IMG/VR virus record: IMGVR_UViG_3300046009_008727
Location: 1 to 31,015 of that record
Length of the DNA: 31,015 bases
From: a virus
Reading direction: 5' to 3' (one strand)
The notes below the pieces were generated by a model. It ran no database searches and was not told where the DNA came from. It saw only the letters and a list, made by a program, of their open reading frames with translations. This document shows, piece after piece, positions 1 to 7,222 of the stretch (position 1 is the stretch's first letter; every line of letters starts with the position of its first letter). A program made the translations under genes and the position numbers.

Positions 1-337
1 CTAATCTACCAATTTTGCTATCTAAATCTAGTAGTTCTTTGGCTGAACTGTAGCTGTTGGTAGTCTCACATAAACAGTACAGAATAGCGTTTGTTTTTGA
101 CGTAAAATCGTGGATTAGCTGATCGTTGCTGTGTACTTGCCAACTTTTCCTGGACTTTCCTGTAACTGTATATTTTCCTACATAAAACCCGTAGTCTCCA
201 ATTTGGATCACTACGGGTTGATTTACAAATTTTTTAAGTTCTTTTTTAGTCCAATTAATTATGTAGTTAGCAGCATGGTTAACTAATCGGTTTTCGTTTT
301 TACTTAATTTTTTTCTTGAATGTGATTTTGCCTTCAT
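1..337 (-). CDS. Conserved phage protein, 3' end outside window (partial)
   Basis: Reading the minus strand from an ATG at 337 gives 112 codons open to the window edge, so the C-terminus is missing. The product begins MKAKSHSRKK and is basic at its N-terminus. It then has an aromatic beta-rich stretch (GDYGFYVGKY, followed by a SWQVHS element) and a segment with ILYCLCE. I recall similar uncharacterised proteins of T4-like phages with a 'GFxVGxY... ...HDF...A..YCL' pattern, but I know no function. The first 38 bases overlap the end of the preceding 69-aa gene. The product is too polar to be a membrane protein. The start is the first ATG; no strong ribosome site is visible. Confidence 0.6.
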   Translation of the reverse strand, partial: MKAKSHSRKKLSKNENRLVNHAANYIINWTKKELKKFVNQPVVIQIGDYGFYVGKYTVTGKSRKSWQVHSNDQLIHDFTSKTNAILYCLCETTNSYSSAKELLDLDSKIGRL

Positions 338-509
338 GTTTAAATCTAGTTAGGACGTCTTTGTTTACTAAACTATTTGCTACAATTTTTTCTCGTTCAG
401 TTAATTCTCTTTTTTTTATTTTGTCGCTTGTACTAAATTTTCCCAGTAAATCTGATTCTTCATTAGTTAACGATATTGATATTTTATTTAACAGTTCTAC
501 TATTTTCAT
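300..509 (-). CDS. Small charged hypothetical protein (69 aa)
   Basis: This short, lysine- and glutamate-rich protein begins MKIVELLNKI and ends in a run of lysines (FKKKIK). I do not recognise the family. A central ELTEREKIVANSLVNKDVL segment is predicted by eye to be helical. It follows the coiled-coil membrane protein gene with only a 3-bp gap and overlaps the next partial gene by 38 bases, so it most likely shares the late transcript started at the TATAAATA box at 898-905. The antisense frame over the same bases is also open but looks like a shadow. Confidence 0.55.
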   Translation of the reverse strand: MKIVELLNKISISLTNEESDLLGKFSTSDKIKKRELTEREKIVANSLVNKDVLTRFKHEGKITFKKKIK

Positions 510-512
510 TTT

Positions 513-803
513 TTATTTCATTATAAAATGAACAATGGTTGTTATTAAACCAGTGAGTAGTGCTACTCCAAATGCTGTGCCGATAGTTATAATTGTGCCC
601 TGAGCTTTTTCGGTGGCACTGGTATCCTTGTTTTGAGATGTAACATGGCTTTGTGCCATAAGTGTTGTTCGTATGACAATAATATGTTCTTCCAGTTTGT
701 CCATACGTTCTTCCAGATTATCTAATTTCTGTTCCAACGCACGGTACCTTTCAGCGCATAAATCCACGTGCGCTCCAAGGTCTGTTCTTTCGCTAATGGC
801 CAT
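513..803 (-). CDS. Coiled-coil protein with C-terminal membrane segment (96 aa)
   Basis: Residues about 18-45 form a heptad-rich coiled coil (RYRALEQKLDNLEERMDKLEEHI). This is followed by a polar linker and one hydrophobic C-terminal segment (about residues 70-93, ITIGTAFGVALLTGLITTIV). This build resembles XhlA/holin-accessory-like proteins and other small phage membrane proteins, but no family was confirmed. A perfect late promoter box (898-905) lies 95 bases upstream of the ATG, which fits late expression and a role in lysis or the virion. The ribosome site is weak (AATAAGAAAATG). A role in lysis is inference only. Confidence 0.65.
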   Translation of the reverse strand: MAISERTDLGAHVDLCAERYRALEQKLDNLEERMDKLEEHIIVIRTTLMAQSHVTSQNKDTSATEKAQGTIITIGTAFGVALLTGLITTIVHFIMK

Positions 804-897
804 TTTCTTATTATTCTTTCGTGAAAAATAAAGGGTTCTGAATTAATGCCTAAATATGCCATGAGTTTGAGCCTAAATTGCGCCAGTGAATCCAATA

Positions 898-905
898 TAT
901 TTATA
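898..905 (-). promoter_or_regulatory. T4-type late promoter box
   Basis: The minus strand reads TATAAATA, an exact match to the T4 late promoter core used by the gp55/gp33/clamp-dependent RNA polymerase. It is oriented toward the coiled-coil membrane protein gene starting at 803. Confidence 0.6.
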
Positions 906-1347
906 GACTCAGTCTTCCAGCCATAAAACATATGTTTTTAATTGATCCATAAGGATAAAAAATAGGAAGTATAAATCGAGCTGTTTCTTGTAATCCGCAA
1001 ATAATTGGTACTTGAGCAAAATCTTGATCTAAATGCCCAACTGGGTCGTTGTTGTAAGTAAATACATCGGATGCCTCAACGCCAAAAGAAAATATCCATA
1101 CTAGATGTTTGGTATTGAAAAATATATCTCCAAAAACAGTTCCCTCGTCGATTTCTAACTCTTTTCTATAGGGACCGTCGATAAGTTGGGGTTGAGCTTT
1201 TAAGCCAATGCACTGTAAAACAGTTTCCCAGTTTCTTTGTTGATTACGTTCTAACTCCTTATCCGCTGTGTGTCTTATAACACCAGTGGCAGTTATATCA
1301 ACTAAAGTAGCGCAGGTATAAAAATGCATACAGATATTTATAGTCAT
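901..1347 (-). CDS. Conserved phage protein of unknown function (148 aa)
   Basis: The product has a recognisable conserved T4-like phage pattern: NQQRNWETVLQ near residue 35, FGDIFF and WIFSFGVE in the middle, and VPIICGLQETARFILPIFYPYG near the end. I recall this as a conserved hypothetical family in marine T4-like phages and know no function. The start is uncertain. The ATG at 1347 has no clear ribosome site and directly follows the T-run of a terminator. A TATAAATA box lies inside codons 2-5, which would put the transcript start near a second in-frame ATG at 1329 (MHFYT). The coding frame itself is convincing. Confidence 0.7.
   Translation of the reverse strand: MTINICMHFYTCATLVDITATGVIRHTADKELERNQQRNWETVLQCIGLKAQPQLIDGPYRKELEIDEGTVFGDIFFNTKHLVWIFSFGVEASDVFTYNNDPVGHLDQDFAQVPIICGLQETARFILPIFYPYGSIKNICFMAGRLSL
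1335..1342 (-). promoter_or_regulatory. T4-type late promoter box inside the 5' end of a gene
   Basis: The minus strand reads TATAAATA, immediately downstream of a terminator. The same terminator-then-late-box order is found at 1782-1826. If used, transcription would begin around 1329, on the in-frame ATG at 1329. Confidence 0.45.
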
Positions 1348-1375
1348 AAAAAAAGCAGACCTAAGTCTGCTTTTT
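1348..1375 (-). terminator. Rho-independent terminator after the 116-aa protein gene
   Basis: On the minus strand the stem GCAGAC/GTCTGC encloses a four-base loop (TTAG) and is flanked by an A-run on one side and a T-run on the other, so it could work in both directions. It follows the gene ending at 1393. The stem is the same as in the terminator at 1798-1826. Confidence 0.85.
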
Positions 1376-1392
1376 GTTGCACCAAAAATTAA

Positions 1393-1743
1393 TTACGATA
1401 CTACAAAGCTAGTACCATCAGTTACAGTCGCACTACCTAGGTTGACTGAACCTTTCTTGGTACCAATAGCCTGTAGTGCTGTTTGTAAGGCACTTGCAGC
1501 TGGTGCATTTACACCATCACAGATGATACTTATAATACCGCTAGTTGCATGAGCAAAGTATGCTAGTACTGGTGGGAAAGCTTGAATAATTGCTTCATAA
1601 GCTTCGTTAGCTGCGTCATCTTCAGCTGACAAGTTAACACCAGCATCAATAACATAAAGTTTAACACTTTGACCAGGAACAATTAAAGTTCCAGTTGTGC
1701 CTGCATAAAAATAACCTGCACTACGATCTAATCCAATTGCCAT
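1393..1743 (-). CDS. Small probable late structural protein (116 aa), paralogue of the 142-aa neighbour
   Basis: The protein is rich in Ala, Gly, Ser and Val, begins MAIGLDRSAG, and has no signal peptide or membrane helix. Its middle (VNLSAEDDAA, VLAYFAHATSG, then a QTALQAIGT element) resembles in order and spacing the middle of the 142-aa protein encoded at 1840-2268 (ANLAAELDD, SVLAYQVDSSG, QVSIRALGG). The two are probably diverged copies. The gene has its own late box (1782-1789), a strong ribosome site (AAGGAG, 5-7 bases before ATG) and its own terminator, so it is a single-gene unit. That arrangement fits an abundant late virion protein. The function is inferred only from context. Confidence 0.7.
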   Translation of the reverse strand: MAIGLDRSAGYFYAGTTGTLIVPGQSVKLYVIDAGVNLSAEDDAANEAYEAIIQAFPPVLAYFAHATSGIISIICDGVNAPAASALQTALQAIGTKKGSVNLGSATVTDGTSFVVS

Positions 1744-1781
1744 TTTATTTCTCCTTAATAGTTTGCGTTACCGCATGTTAA

Positions 1782-1789
1782 TATTTATG
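1782..1789 (-). promoter_or_regulatory. T4-type late promoter box (one mismatch)
   Basis: The minus strand reads CATAAATA, one base from the TATAAATA consensus. It lies 39 bases upstream of the ATG at 1743, the same position as the perfect box before the neighbouring paralogue. Confidence 0.6.
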
Positions 1790-1797
1790 GCGGTCAT

Positions 1798-1826
1798 AAA
1801 AAAAGCAGACCGAAGTCTGCTTTTTT
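1798..1826 (-). terminator. Rho-independent terminator after the 142-aa protein gene
   Basis: The stem GCAGAC/GTCTGC with loop TTCG is flanked by an A-run and a T-run. It directly follows the gene ending at 1840 and directly precedes the late promoter of the next gene. The UUCG-type loop should be very stable. Confidence 0.88.
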
Positions 1827-1839
1827 GTGCTTAATTAAA

Positions 1840-2268
1840 TTAAGCTAGTTTAATACCGCCAGTTGATGTAACTGCTGCTAGTGCAGGGAATACATTACCG
1901 CGTGAACCAATATTACCACCCAATGCACGAATAGATACTTGTAGATCTGAATCACTCCATGAACTACGCTCAACTATTACGCTCAATTGAGCAGTTGATC
2001 CTGAACTGTCAACTTGATATGCTAGAACTGAAGCATTGGTTGAAATTACTTTCATTAGTGTTTCAACTGCGCCAACTACCCCAGCACCACTTGGGTCATC
2101 TAGTTCAGCTGCTAAGTTAGCAGTTACCCCTAGTGTGGTGATTTTGTATGCTGTGATAGGCGATGCAATACCAGTGTTAATAATTGCTGCATTAGCAAAA
2201 CTCTGACCTGATCCTACGTTGTTTACACCGGCTGTACTACCGTGTACTCTTGTGACTCCGATTGGCAT
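1840..2268 (-). CDS. Small probable late structural protein (142 aa)
   Basis: The product begins MPIGVTRVHG and is rich in Ala, Gly, Ser, Thr and Val, as expected for a beta-rich virion protein. It has no membrane segment and no enzyme motif that I can see. It looks paralogous to the 116-aa protein just downstream, sharing an 'xNLxAExDD ... SVLAYxxxSxG' pattern. A perfect late box (2309-2316) lies 41 bases upstream of the ATG. The ribosome site TTAAGGAG is strong, and a tight hairpin terminator follows the stop. A head-decoration or tail-associated role is possible but is inference. Confidence 0.7.
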   Translation of the reverse strand: MPIGVTRVHGSTAGVNNVGSGQSFANAAIINTGIASPITAYKITTLGVTANLAAELDDPSGAGVVGAVETLMKVISTNASVLAYQVDSSGSTAQLSVIVERSSWSDSDLQVSIRALGGNIGSRGNVFPALAAVTSTGGIKLA

Positions 2269-2308
2269 TTTATTTCTCCTTAAATATTTGCGTGTTATCG
2301 CATATCAA

Positions 2309-2316
2309 TATTTATA
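2309..2316 (-). promoter_or_regulatory. T4-type late promoter box
   Basis: The minus strand reads TATAAATA, a perfect late core 41 bases upstream of the start of the 142-aa gene. The following leader resembles the leader of the 116-aa gene. Confidence 0.75.
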
Positions 2317-2320
2317 CCAA

Positions 2321-3433
2321 TTAGCCCATTTTAGCGAAATTAGCTGCACTAAACACTTGTCTGTCAACTATTTTTACAAGTCCAGACGCAGTTGGAAATA
2401 TAAAGCCTTCACCAGCCGGCTGTCCATTTACATATTCTTTTATCCCGGTAACCTGTGCTGCTAATTGTTGAGCTAGGTTTTGTTTATAGGCATAAATGCT
2501 ATTCCAAATAGCTTTGAGTCCGCTATAGCCCAAACTTTCTACAATTTCGCCTTGTTTGTTCTGCCCAAACAATATACCGTTGTATTCAGGACCTACCAGG
2601 ATATTGTATTGTTTTGCGCTAATTTGATTTTGCAACCAATCGTGCAATTCTTGATTGGTTTGTCCGGTAATGCGTTTATTAAAATATGTTTTAATTTTAT
2701 CTCGTACAGTCTGTGGCAGCTGAGACATCAATTCATCAACTGCTGCTCCATACTTTTCAACCGCGGTGGTAGCAGCTCTTTCTAGTTGTACTGGCGTTTT
2801 TAAACTAAATTTATTTCCAGCAGTTGGATTTATGATTGCCACACCGCCAGGCACATTACGCAAACCTTGGCCATTCCATTGCACTGGTTCTGCACCTATC
2901 TCTTTAAAGTATTGATGAACAACTACACCACCAACGCTTTGTCCTATAATTTTACCCAATGGACTATTTACGTCAACTTGATATTCTACCAAATTTGGTT
3001 TAAACGCATACACGCCTTTTTGTGGTTGCAATGCACCAGCATACATTAAATCTGCCCAGAAAAAACCAGGACCTGTAACCGCTTGATCGAGCCCTGGCCA
3101 TAATGCTGCTGCTGCGTCGTATAAACTACCACGTAAACCACCTGATGCCTTTTGTGCATCGTATTGCTGCCATTCTTCGGGACTGGTTACAAGCACACCG
3201 CGATCGAACATATATTTGTCTGCCATGCCCAATCTACCATCTGGCATTCTACCAAATATGATAGCAGGATATCCGTCCCATTTTATTGTAAGATTAGCTG
3301 GGTTGGCTATCACTGCCTTCAAACTTTGTATTTGTTGTTGAGCTGCAGAGCTGCCGTTAAAGATAGCATCTTCTGGATGCGGTGTGCGGCCAGTGATTGC
3401 TTCTTCTATATATGTTATAAACTCAAGTAGCAT
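2321..3433 (-). CDS. Nucleotidyltransferase/ligase-like conserved phage protein (370 aa)
   Basis: Residues 51-54 read K-W-D-G inside LTIKWDGYPAII, which matches motif I (KxDG) of the ATP-dependent DNA/RNA ligase and mRNA-capping superfamily, where the Lys is adenylated. Near the C-terminus, GEGFIF (E342-G343) and a later LVKIVD (K354) resemble motifs IV (EGxVx) and V (xK) of the same superfamily. I recall a conserved family in T4-like marine phages with KWDGAPA and EGFVF that is not functionally characterised. The start is the ATG at 3433, which overlaps the TGA of the preceding gene by one base (TGATG), so translation is likely coupled. Nucleotidyl transfer is an inference; a dead ligase fold used structurally is an alternative. 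Confidence 0.75.
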   Translation of the reverse strand: MLLEFITYIEEAITGRTPHPEDAIFNGSSAAQQQIQSLKAVIANPANLTIKWDGYPAIIFGRMPDGRLGMADKYMFDRGVLVTSPEEWQQYDAQKASGGLRGSLYDAAAALWPGLDQAVTGPGFFWADLMYAGALQPQKGVYAFKPNLVEYQVDVNSPLGKIIGQSVGGVVVHQYFKEIGAEPVQWNGQGLRNVPGGVAIINPTAGNKFSLKTPVQLERAATTAVEKYGAAVDELMSQLPQTVRDKIKTYFNKRITGQTNQELHDWLQNQISAKQYNILVGPEYNGILFGQNKQGEIVESLGYSGLKAIWNSIYAYKQNLAQQLAAQVTGIKEYVNGQPAGEGFIFPTASGLVKIVDRQVFSAANFAKMG

Positions 3434-3681
3434 CAACTATCATTCCTGAAACGTCTGATGCCTCGGCTAAACTTGTTAGGATCTTGCGATCTTATACTGT
3501 TTAATAATCTGCGTTCAAGCTCATCGGCTTGCTCTACGGTATAGTTTTCTTTGATATAGTTAAGTAAATTGATAGCACCTTGGATAACGTGGCCAGCACG
3601 ACTTTCCACTAAATTTTCCCTGTCTTTACTAACAGGCATATGAGCAAGTTCATCAAGGATACTACGAGTACGTTTTTGCAA
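3433..3681 (-). CDS. Conserved small phage protein with TTG start (82 aa)
   Basis: The product begins (M)QKRTRSILDEL. It is mostly helical and charged, with an RLLNSIRSQDPNKF segment near the end. I recall a conserved T4-like cyanophage family of similar size and sequence with unknown function. The start is a TTG at 3681. It is supported by GGAG at 3688-3691, six bases upstream, and by the next ATG being 14 codons in, after conserved-looking sequence. A CATAAATA late box lies at 3701-3708. Its stop overlaps the start of the ligase-like gene, so the two form a late pair. Confidence 0.7.
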   Translation of the reverse strand: MQKRTRSILDELAHMPVSKDRENLVESRAGHVIQGAINLLNYIKENYTVEQADELERRLLNSIRSQDPNKFSRGIRRFRNDS

Positions 3682-3692
3682 AGTCTACTCCG

Positions 3693-4673
3693 TTATTGGG
3701 TATTTATGAAATTAGCTAGCTCCGGAAACGTCCGTATCCAGTTGGTTTTTCTGCGACTATCGCACTGGTTTAAAAATTCTATTATTTGAGGCAAGCGCAA
3801 ATTAGCACCTTCTAAGGAAAATAATCCAGTTGCAGCTTGTTGTCTGTGTTCGATAGGGTCTGTTACTCTATTGGAGTGGAAATTTGATTTGAGCCAGGCA
3901 TTAATATTTTCTAAGTTGAAATAATTTAACACTCCAACTGTAGTATTAACTGCAAACATGCAATTTACTGGGCAATTGTCAACGTACCACTTTAAATTGG
4001 AACTAACAGATTCCCAATTGGCTGGATATCTTTGGTACTCGAATCTCTCGCCAATATCATCAATACTAAAATCTAACAGAACCAATTTAAATTGAGCCCA
4101 CAGATCTAATAACTCTTGATTAGGTATTATTGTACCATTTGTATTGTAGTTTATTTGCACTTCGTGTTTTTGTTCTATTGCTTTTAGAAATTCAACATGC
4201 TCCTTACTTAGTAAAGGTTCTCCCCCATTAAAATGTATAAATTTTAATTTACTAATATCAATATTTGTCCAAAATTTATTAACTACCTGAGGTTTATTTT
4301 TTATTTCCAATTCTTGCTTCCACGCACTGCTGTTATGCGGGCCGCAAATTACACAAGCCAGGTTACAAGTGTCTCCGGTCCAATAATCAATTCTAATTAA
4401 CTCTGTGTCTAGATTGTCGTATCCATTATCTTTATACCATTGATTGCTTCCCATACGCCTACTAGGTAAATTATTTTGTTCTGTTTTGTTACATTCAGAA
4501 CACTCAGAAGGAAACTCATTTTGTAACCAAATTTTTCTAATTTTATCTAAGTAAGCATCATTGATATCTATGGTGTTAACTATTTTTGTTGGTGATATAC
4601 AGCACGGGGATATTCTTAGATTATTATCCCGAATCTCTATATTAATATTCTTAAACGAATCAATACATTTCAT
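3693..4673 (-). CDS. Radical SAM protein 1 with N-terminal CxxC (326 aa)
   Basis: C103-x3-C107-x2-C110 (CNLACVIC) is the radical-SAM [4Fe-4S] motif, followed by GPHNSSAW and the SAM-binding GGEP at 150-153. N-terminal cysteines C24-C25 (PCC) and C58-x2-C61 could bind an auxiliary cluster, as in twitch/SPASM-type enzymes, although here they precede the core. Such enzymes cleave SAM reductively to a 5'-deoxyadenosyl radical. The substrate here is unknown. The protein shares FEYQRYP and a C-terminal FPELANF with the proteins at 4751-5794 and 8991-10391. It stands divergent to the former with a 77-bp gap. No precursor peptide is obvious nearby. Confidence 0.85.
   Translation of the reverse strand: MKCIDSFKNINIEIRDNNLRISPCCISPTKIVNTIDINDAYLDKIRKIWLQNEFPSECSECNKTEQNNLPSRRMGSNQWYKDNGYDNLDTELIRIDYWTGDTCNLACVICGPHNSSAWKQELEIKNKPQVVNKFWTNIDISKLKFIHFNGGEPLLSKEHVEFLKAIEQKHEVQINYNTNGTIIPNQELLDLWAQFKLVLLDFSIDDIGERFEYQRYPANWESVSSNLKWYVDNCPVNCMFAVNTTVGVLNYFNLENINAWLKSNFHSNRVTDPIEHRQQAATGLFSLEGANLRLPQIIEFLNQCDSRRKTNWIRTFPELANFINTQ
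3701..3708 (-). promoter_or_regulatory. T4-type late promoter box (one mismatch)
   Basis: The minus strand reads CATAAATA, inside the last codons of radical SAM protein 1. It would start a short leader carrying the GGAG site of the TTG-initiated 82-aa gene. Confidence 0.5.
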
Positions 4674-4750
4674 TTTGTTCTGAGTTTTATTGTGTTATAT
4701 TTAGTGGACTTATTTTTTCAAATTAGTTAACAAAAAAGTTAGTTAAATAA

Positions 4751-5794
4751 ATGATGAATGATTATTTTTGTGTTTTGCCTTTTTTTGGAGCAGAATACCG
4801 CCATCAGGAAGAATTCACTCCATGTTGCTTACTTGATTTGTCTAAACAAACAATCGAATCTGTTAGAGAGGAAATGCTCAAAAAAAAGAGGCCAGAAGCT
4901 TGTAAAAAATGTTGGAGACTGGAGGACATTGGGCACGAAAGTGATCGTCAAATTAAAAATAAATCATTTGATTTTTATAGTGACACAGATATTAACATTA
5001 TTGAAAAAAATTGCACTGAACAGAAATTTAGCAAGAAAATAATTAAAATATATACATCAAATCTGTGTAACAGCACTTGTTTTACCTGCGGACCTACAAA
5101 TAGCACTGCCTGGAACGCATTAGAAAAAAAACAAATTCCTTTAACAAAAATAAACAAATCACAATTAGATTTTGATTATGCCAATATTACTATGTTGTCT
5201 TTTGTTGGCGGAGAACCGTTGTACGAAAAAACTAATTTTGAGATTTTAAACGAACTACTTAATCACAATAATAATAGTTGTTTTATATCATTTGTTACAA
5301 ACGGATCAGTACCTCTTACTGATGACCAAATTAACATTTTATCAAAATTTAAAAATTTAAACATTTGTTTGAGTATCGACGGTATAGAATCAAGATTTGA
5401 ATACATGCGATTTCCTTTACAATGGGATAATCTACTTTCAAATATTAAATTATTTCAAGATCTTGGTATAAACATTAGTGCCAGTTATACTATCAGTAAT
5501 TTAAATTTATTTTATTACTCCGAAACAGTCAATTGGTTCAAAGAACAATGTATCCCGCACAATCATATTCTGGTTAGTTCTCCATTATATTTGAACCCTG
5601 GCAATCTAAATGAAAAACAAAAAACAAAAATATTAGAAAATAACTTAACTCACGTCAATAGTATTAAAGAATTTTTAAACAGCGGAACGTATTCTGATAT
5701 GCTTTATACTCAATTTATTCAAGAAGTTCAGAGACAAGATCTATTAAAAAAAATTAATATTAATGATTATATGCCAGAATTAAAAATATTTTAA
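4751..5794 (+). CDS. Radical SAM protein 2 with N-terminal CxxC (347 aa)
   Basis: This is one of only two plus-strand genes in the window. C106-x3-C110-x2-C113 (CNSTCFTC) is the [4Fe-4S]/SAM motif, followed by GPTNSTAW; GGEP is at 153-156. As in its paralogues there are N-terminal cysteines, PCC (C25-C26) and C51-x2-C54 (CKKC). FEYMRFP in the second half matches FEYQRYP of radical SAM protein 1. The gene is very AT-rich (the 60 bases at 5221-5280 hold 14 G+C) and ends flush against the convergent helicase gene. It therefore looks like an inserted cassette. I see no ribosome site or clear promoter. The start could be the second ATG (4754). Substrate unknown. Confidence 0.85.
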   Translation: MMNDYFCVLPFFGAEYRHQEEFTPCCLLDLSKQTIESVREEMLKKKRPEACKKCWRLEDIGHESDRQIKNKSFDFYSDTDINIIEKNCTEQKFSKKIIKIYTSNLCNSTCFTCGPTNSTAWNALEKKQIPLTKINKSQLDFDYANITMLSFVGGEPLYEKTNFEILNELLNHNNNSCFISFVTNGSVPLTDDQINILSKFKNLNICLSIDGIESRFEYMRFPLQWDNLLSNIKLFQDLGINISASYTISNLNLFYYSETVNWFKEQCIPHNHILVSSPLYLNPGNLNEKQKTKILENNLTHVNSIKEFLNSGTYSDMLYTQFIQEVQRQDLLKKININDYMPELKIF

Positions 5795-7222
5795 TTATTC
5801 GGTTTTAGTTTTTAGACTTGCAAGCATTTGCTTGAGTTTTGTACTGTCAACACTGGCTTGTACAGGTTTATCCATTTCATACCCCGGTTTAGGTTTAGCT
5901 GCAATCATAGGGCTGCTTGTTGAAGCTGTAGTTTTGATTTGATCCATAATCTGATTGCTAGTACGGAAGCCCTGGCCACCATTTTCACTTTGTGCATCTT
6001 CGCCAGGGTCAGTGATACGTAGGCTTTCAATATTGAACTCAAGATCAACTTTTTGTCCTACTCCTGAACTACTACGAGTTTTCATTAACTGTATCTGATA
6101 CCTACCGCGCTCACGCATGTTACGACTTGTAAAGATACCAAACACATTATCTGCTGTGTTAATTTTACTAATACCGCCCGAGATATGACTGTGATCAAAT
6201 TCAATTTCTTCAACAGCCGATCTGTTCAACTGCGAAGCAGTAATCATCAGTATGTTGAATTCTCTGGCCAAATTACGTAATTCTTCTGAAACATACTTGT
6301 CTTTAACAAACAAATCACTAGGGCTAACTTTTGCACTAACCGGCATAACAAGATCAAGATAATCAACCATGATAAAGTCTGTTTTCTGACCTGTCTGTAT
6401 TTCTAGTTCTTTGAGATAGGCACGAATATGATTCACATTGCTTTGTGCTGGCATGTACTTGATACGCAATTTACCCGACTTTTTGCCTACCATGCGTATC
6501 TTCATTTCCAGTGTGTCTAAATCCCGAAAGATTTCTTTTGTGCTACAGTTTGCAACCATCGCATCCATACGCATTGCACACAACTCTTCACTAAGCTCAA
6601 GTGTAAGGAAAACACCGTTAAGTCCGGCAGTGATCCAGTTAATAGCAATGTTCTGCATAAACAAACTTTTGCCCGAGCCCGAGCCGCCAGCAAAGATGTT
6701 TAGTTCTCCTCTGTTCATGCCGCCGAACAATCGTTGATCCATAGTAGGCCAGCCTGTGCTTACTTGACCATTGTTTGATTTGATCTTCATCAATCTAGCA
6801 CGAGGATCATCAAAATAGTCTGTGCCCATGTCTTTGGTAAGACTGATTTGAACAGCATCTTTGATCAATTTTTCAACAGGATCAAAATCTCCATTCTCGA
6901 TCATATCTGCTGCTTTTAGAATTGCACGTTCTAATTCTTGTTTACGACTAAACCCTTCGAACTCTTCTAAGAACCAGTCATAGTGGCCTTCTCTTAGTTC
7001 CGGAACTTCTCTTAATTCTATGCTAGTAGCAGCTTGTATCTGTTCTCTGGTAGGCAATGTCTTATGGTCATCGCTGTGTTTCTTAATAAACTTCGCAGCT
7101 TCTCTCAGACTGCGATCAAAGTTTTCTGCATTATAAATGTTCTGCACACGCACGTATGTTTCTGCGTCTTGCAGCATCATTTCTAAAAATAGTTTTTGTA
7201 CTTCTGTATTATAATCTTTCAT
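5795..7222 (-). CDS. 41: T4 gp41-like replicative DNA helicase
   Basis: This is a DnaB/gp41-family hexameric helicase of 475 aa. The N-terminal domain (about 1-130) is followed by a RecA-type core with Walker A GGSGSGKS (179-186), a Walker B-like FIMVDYLD with D287 and D290, and an SQLNRS segment after it (sensor-like glutamine). The C-terminal ~70 residues form a low-complexity Ser/Thr/Pro/Lys-rich tail. Its start overlaps the primase stop (ATGA), so helicase and primase are translationally coupled, as suits the T4 gp41/gp61 primosome working on the lagging strand. Its stop abuts the end of the convergent radical-SAM gene. Confidence 0.93.
   Translation of the reverse strand: MKDYNTEVQKLFLEMMLQDAETYVRVQNIYNAENFDRSLREAAKFIKKHSDDHKTLPTREQIQAATSIELREVPELREGHYDWFLEEFEGFSRKQELERAILKAADMIENGDFDPVEKLIKDAVQISLTKDMGTDYFDDPRARLMKIKSNNGQVSTGWPTMDQRLFGGMNRGELNIFAGGSGSGKSLFMQNIAINWITAGLNGVFLTLELSEELCAMRMDAMVANCSTKEIFRDLDTLEMKIRMVGKKSGKLRIKYMPAQSNVNHIRAYLKELEIQTGQKTDFIMVDYLDLVMPVSAKVSPSDLFVKDKYVSEELRNLAREFNILMITASQLNRSAVEEIEFDHSHISGGISKINTADNVFGIFTSRNMRERGRYQIQLMKTRSSSGVGQKVDLEFNIESLRITDPGEDAQSENGGQGFRTSNQIMDQIKTTASTSSPMIAAKPKPGYEMDKPVQASVDSTKLKQMLASLKTKTE

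Noticed and set aside
722-931. Minus-strand open frame of 69 codons between the 148-aa and 96-aa genes
   Set aside because: It overlaps both neighbours, has no ribosome site, and contains the perfect late box at 898-905. The late transcript would therefore begin inside it. A shorter form from the ATG at 862 cannot be excluded.
1393-2268. Small Gly/Ala-rich proteins as peptide substrates for the radical-SAM enzymes
   Set aside because: They lack a leader/core layout and cysteine-rich or repeated core residues, and late promoter control suggests virion proteins.
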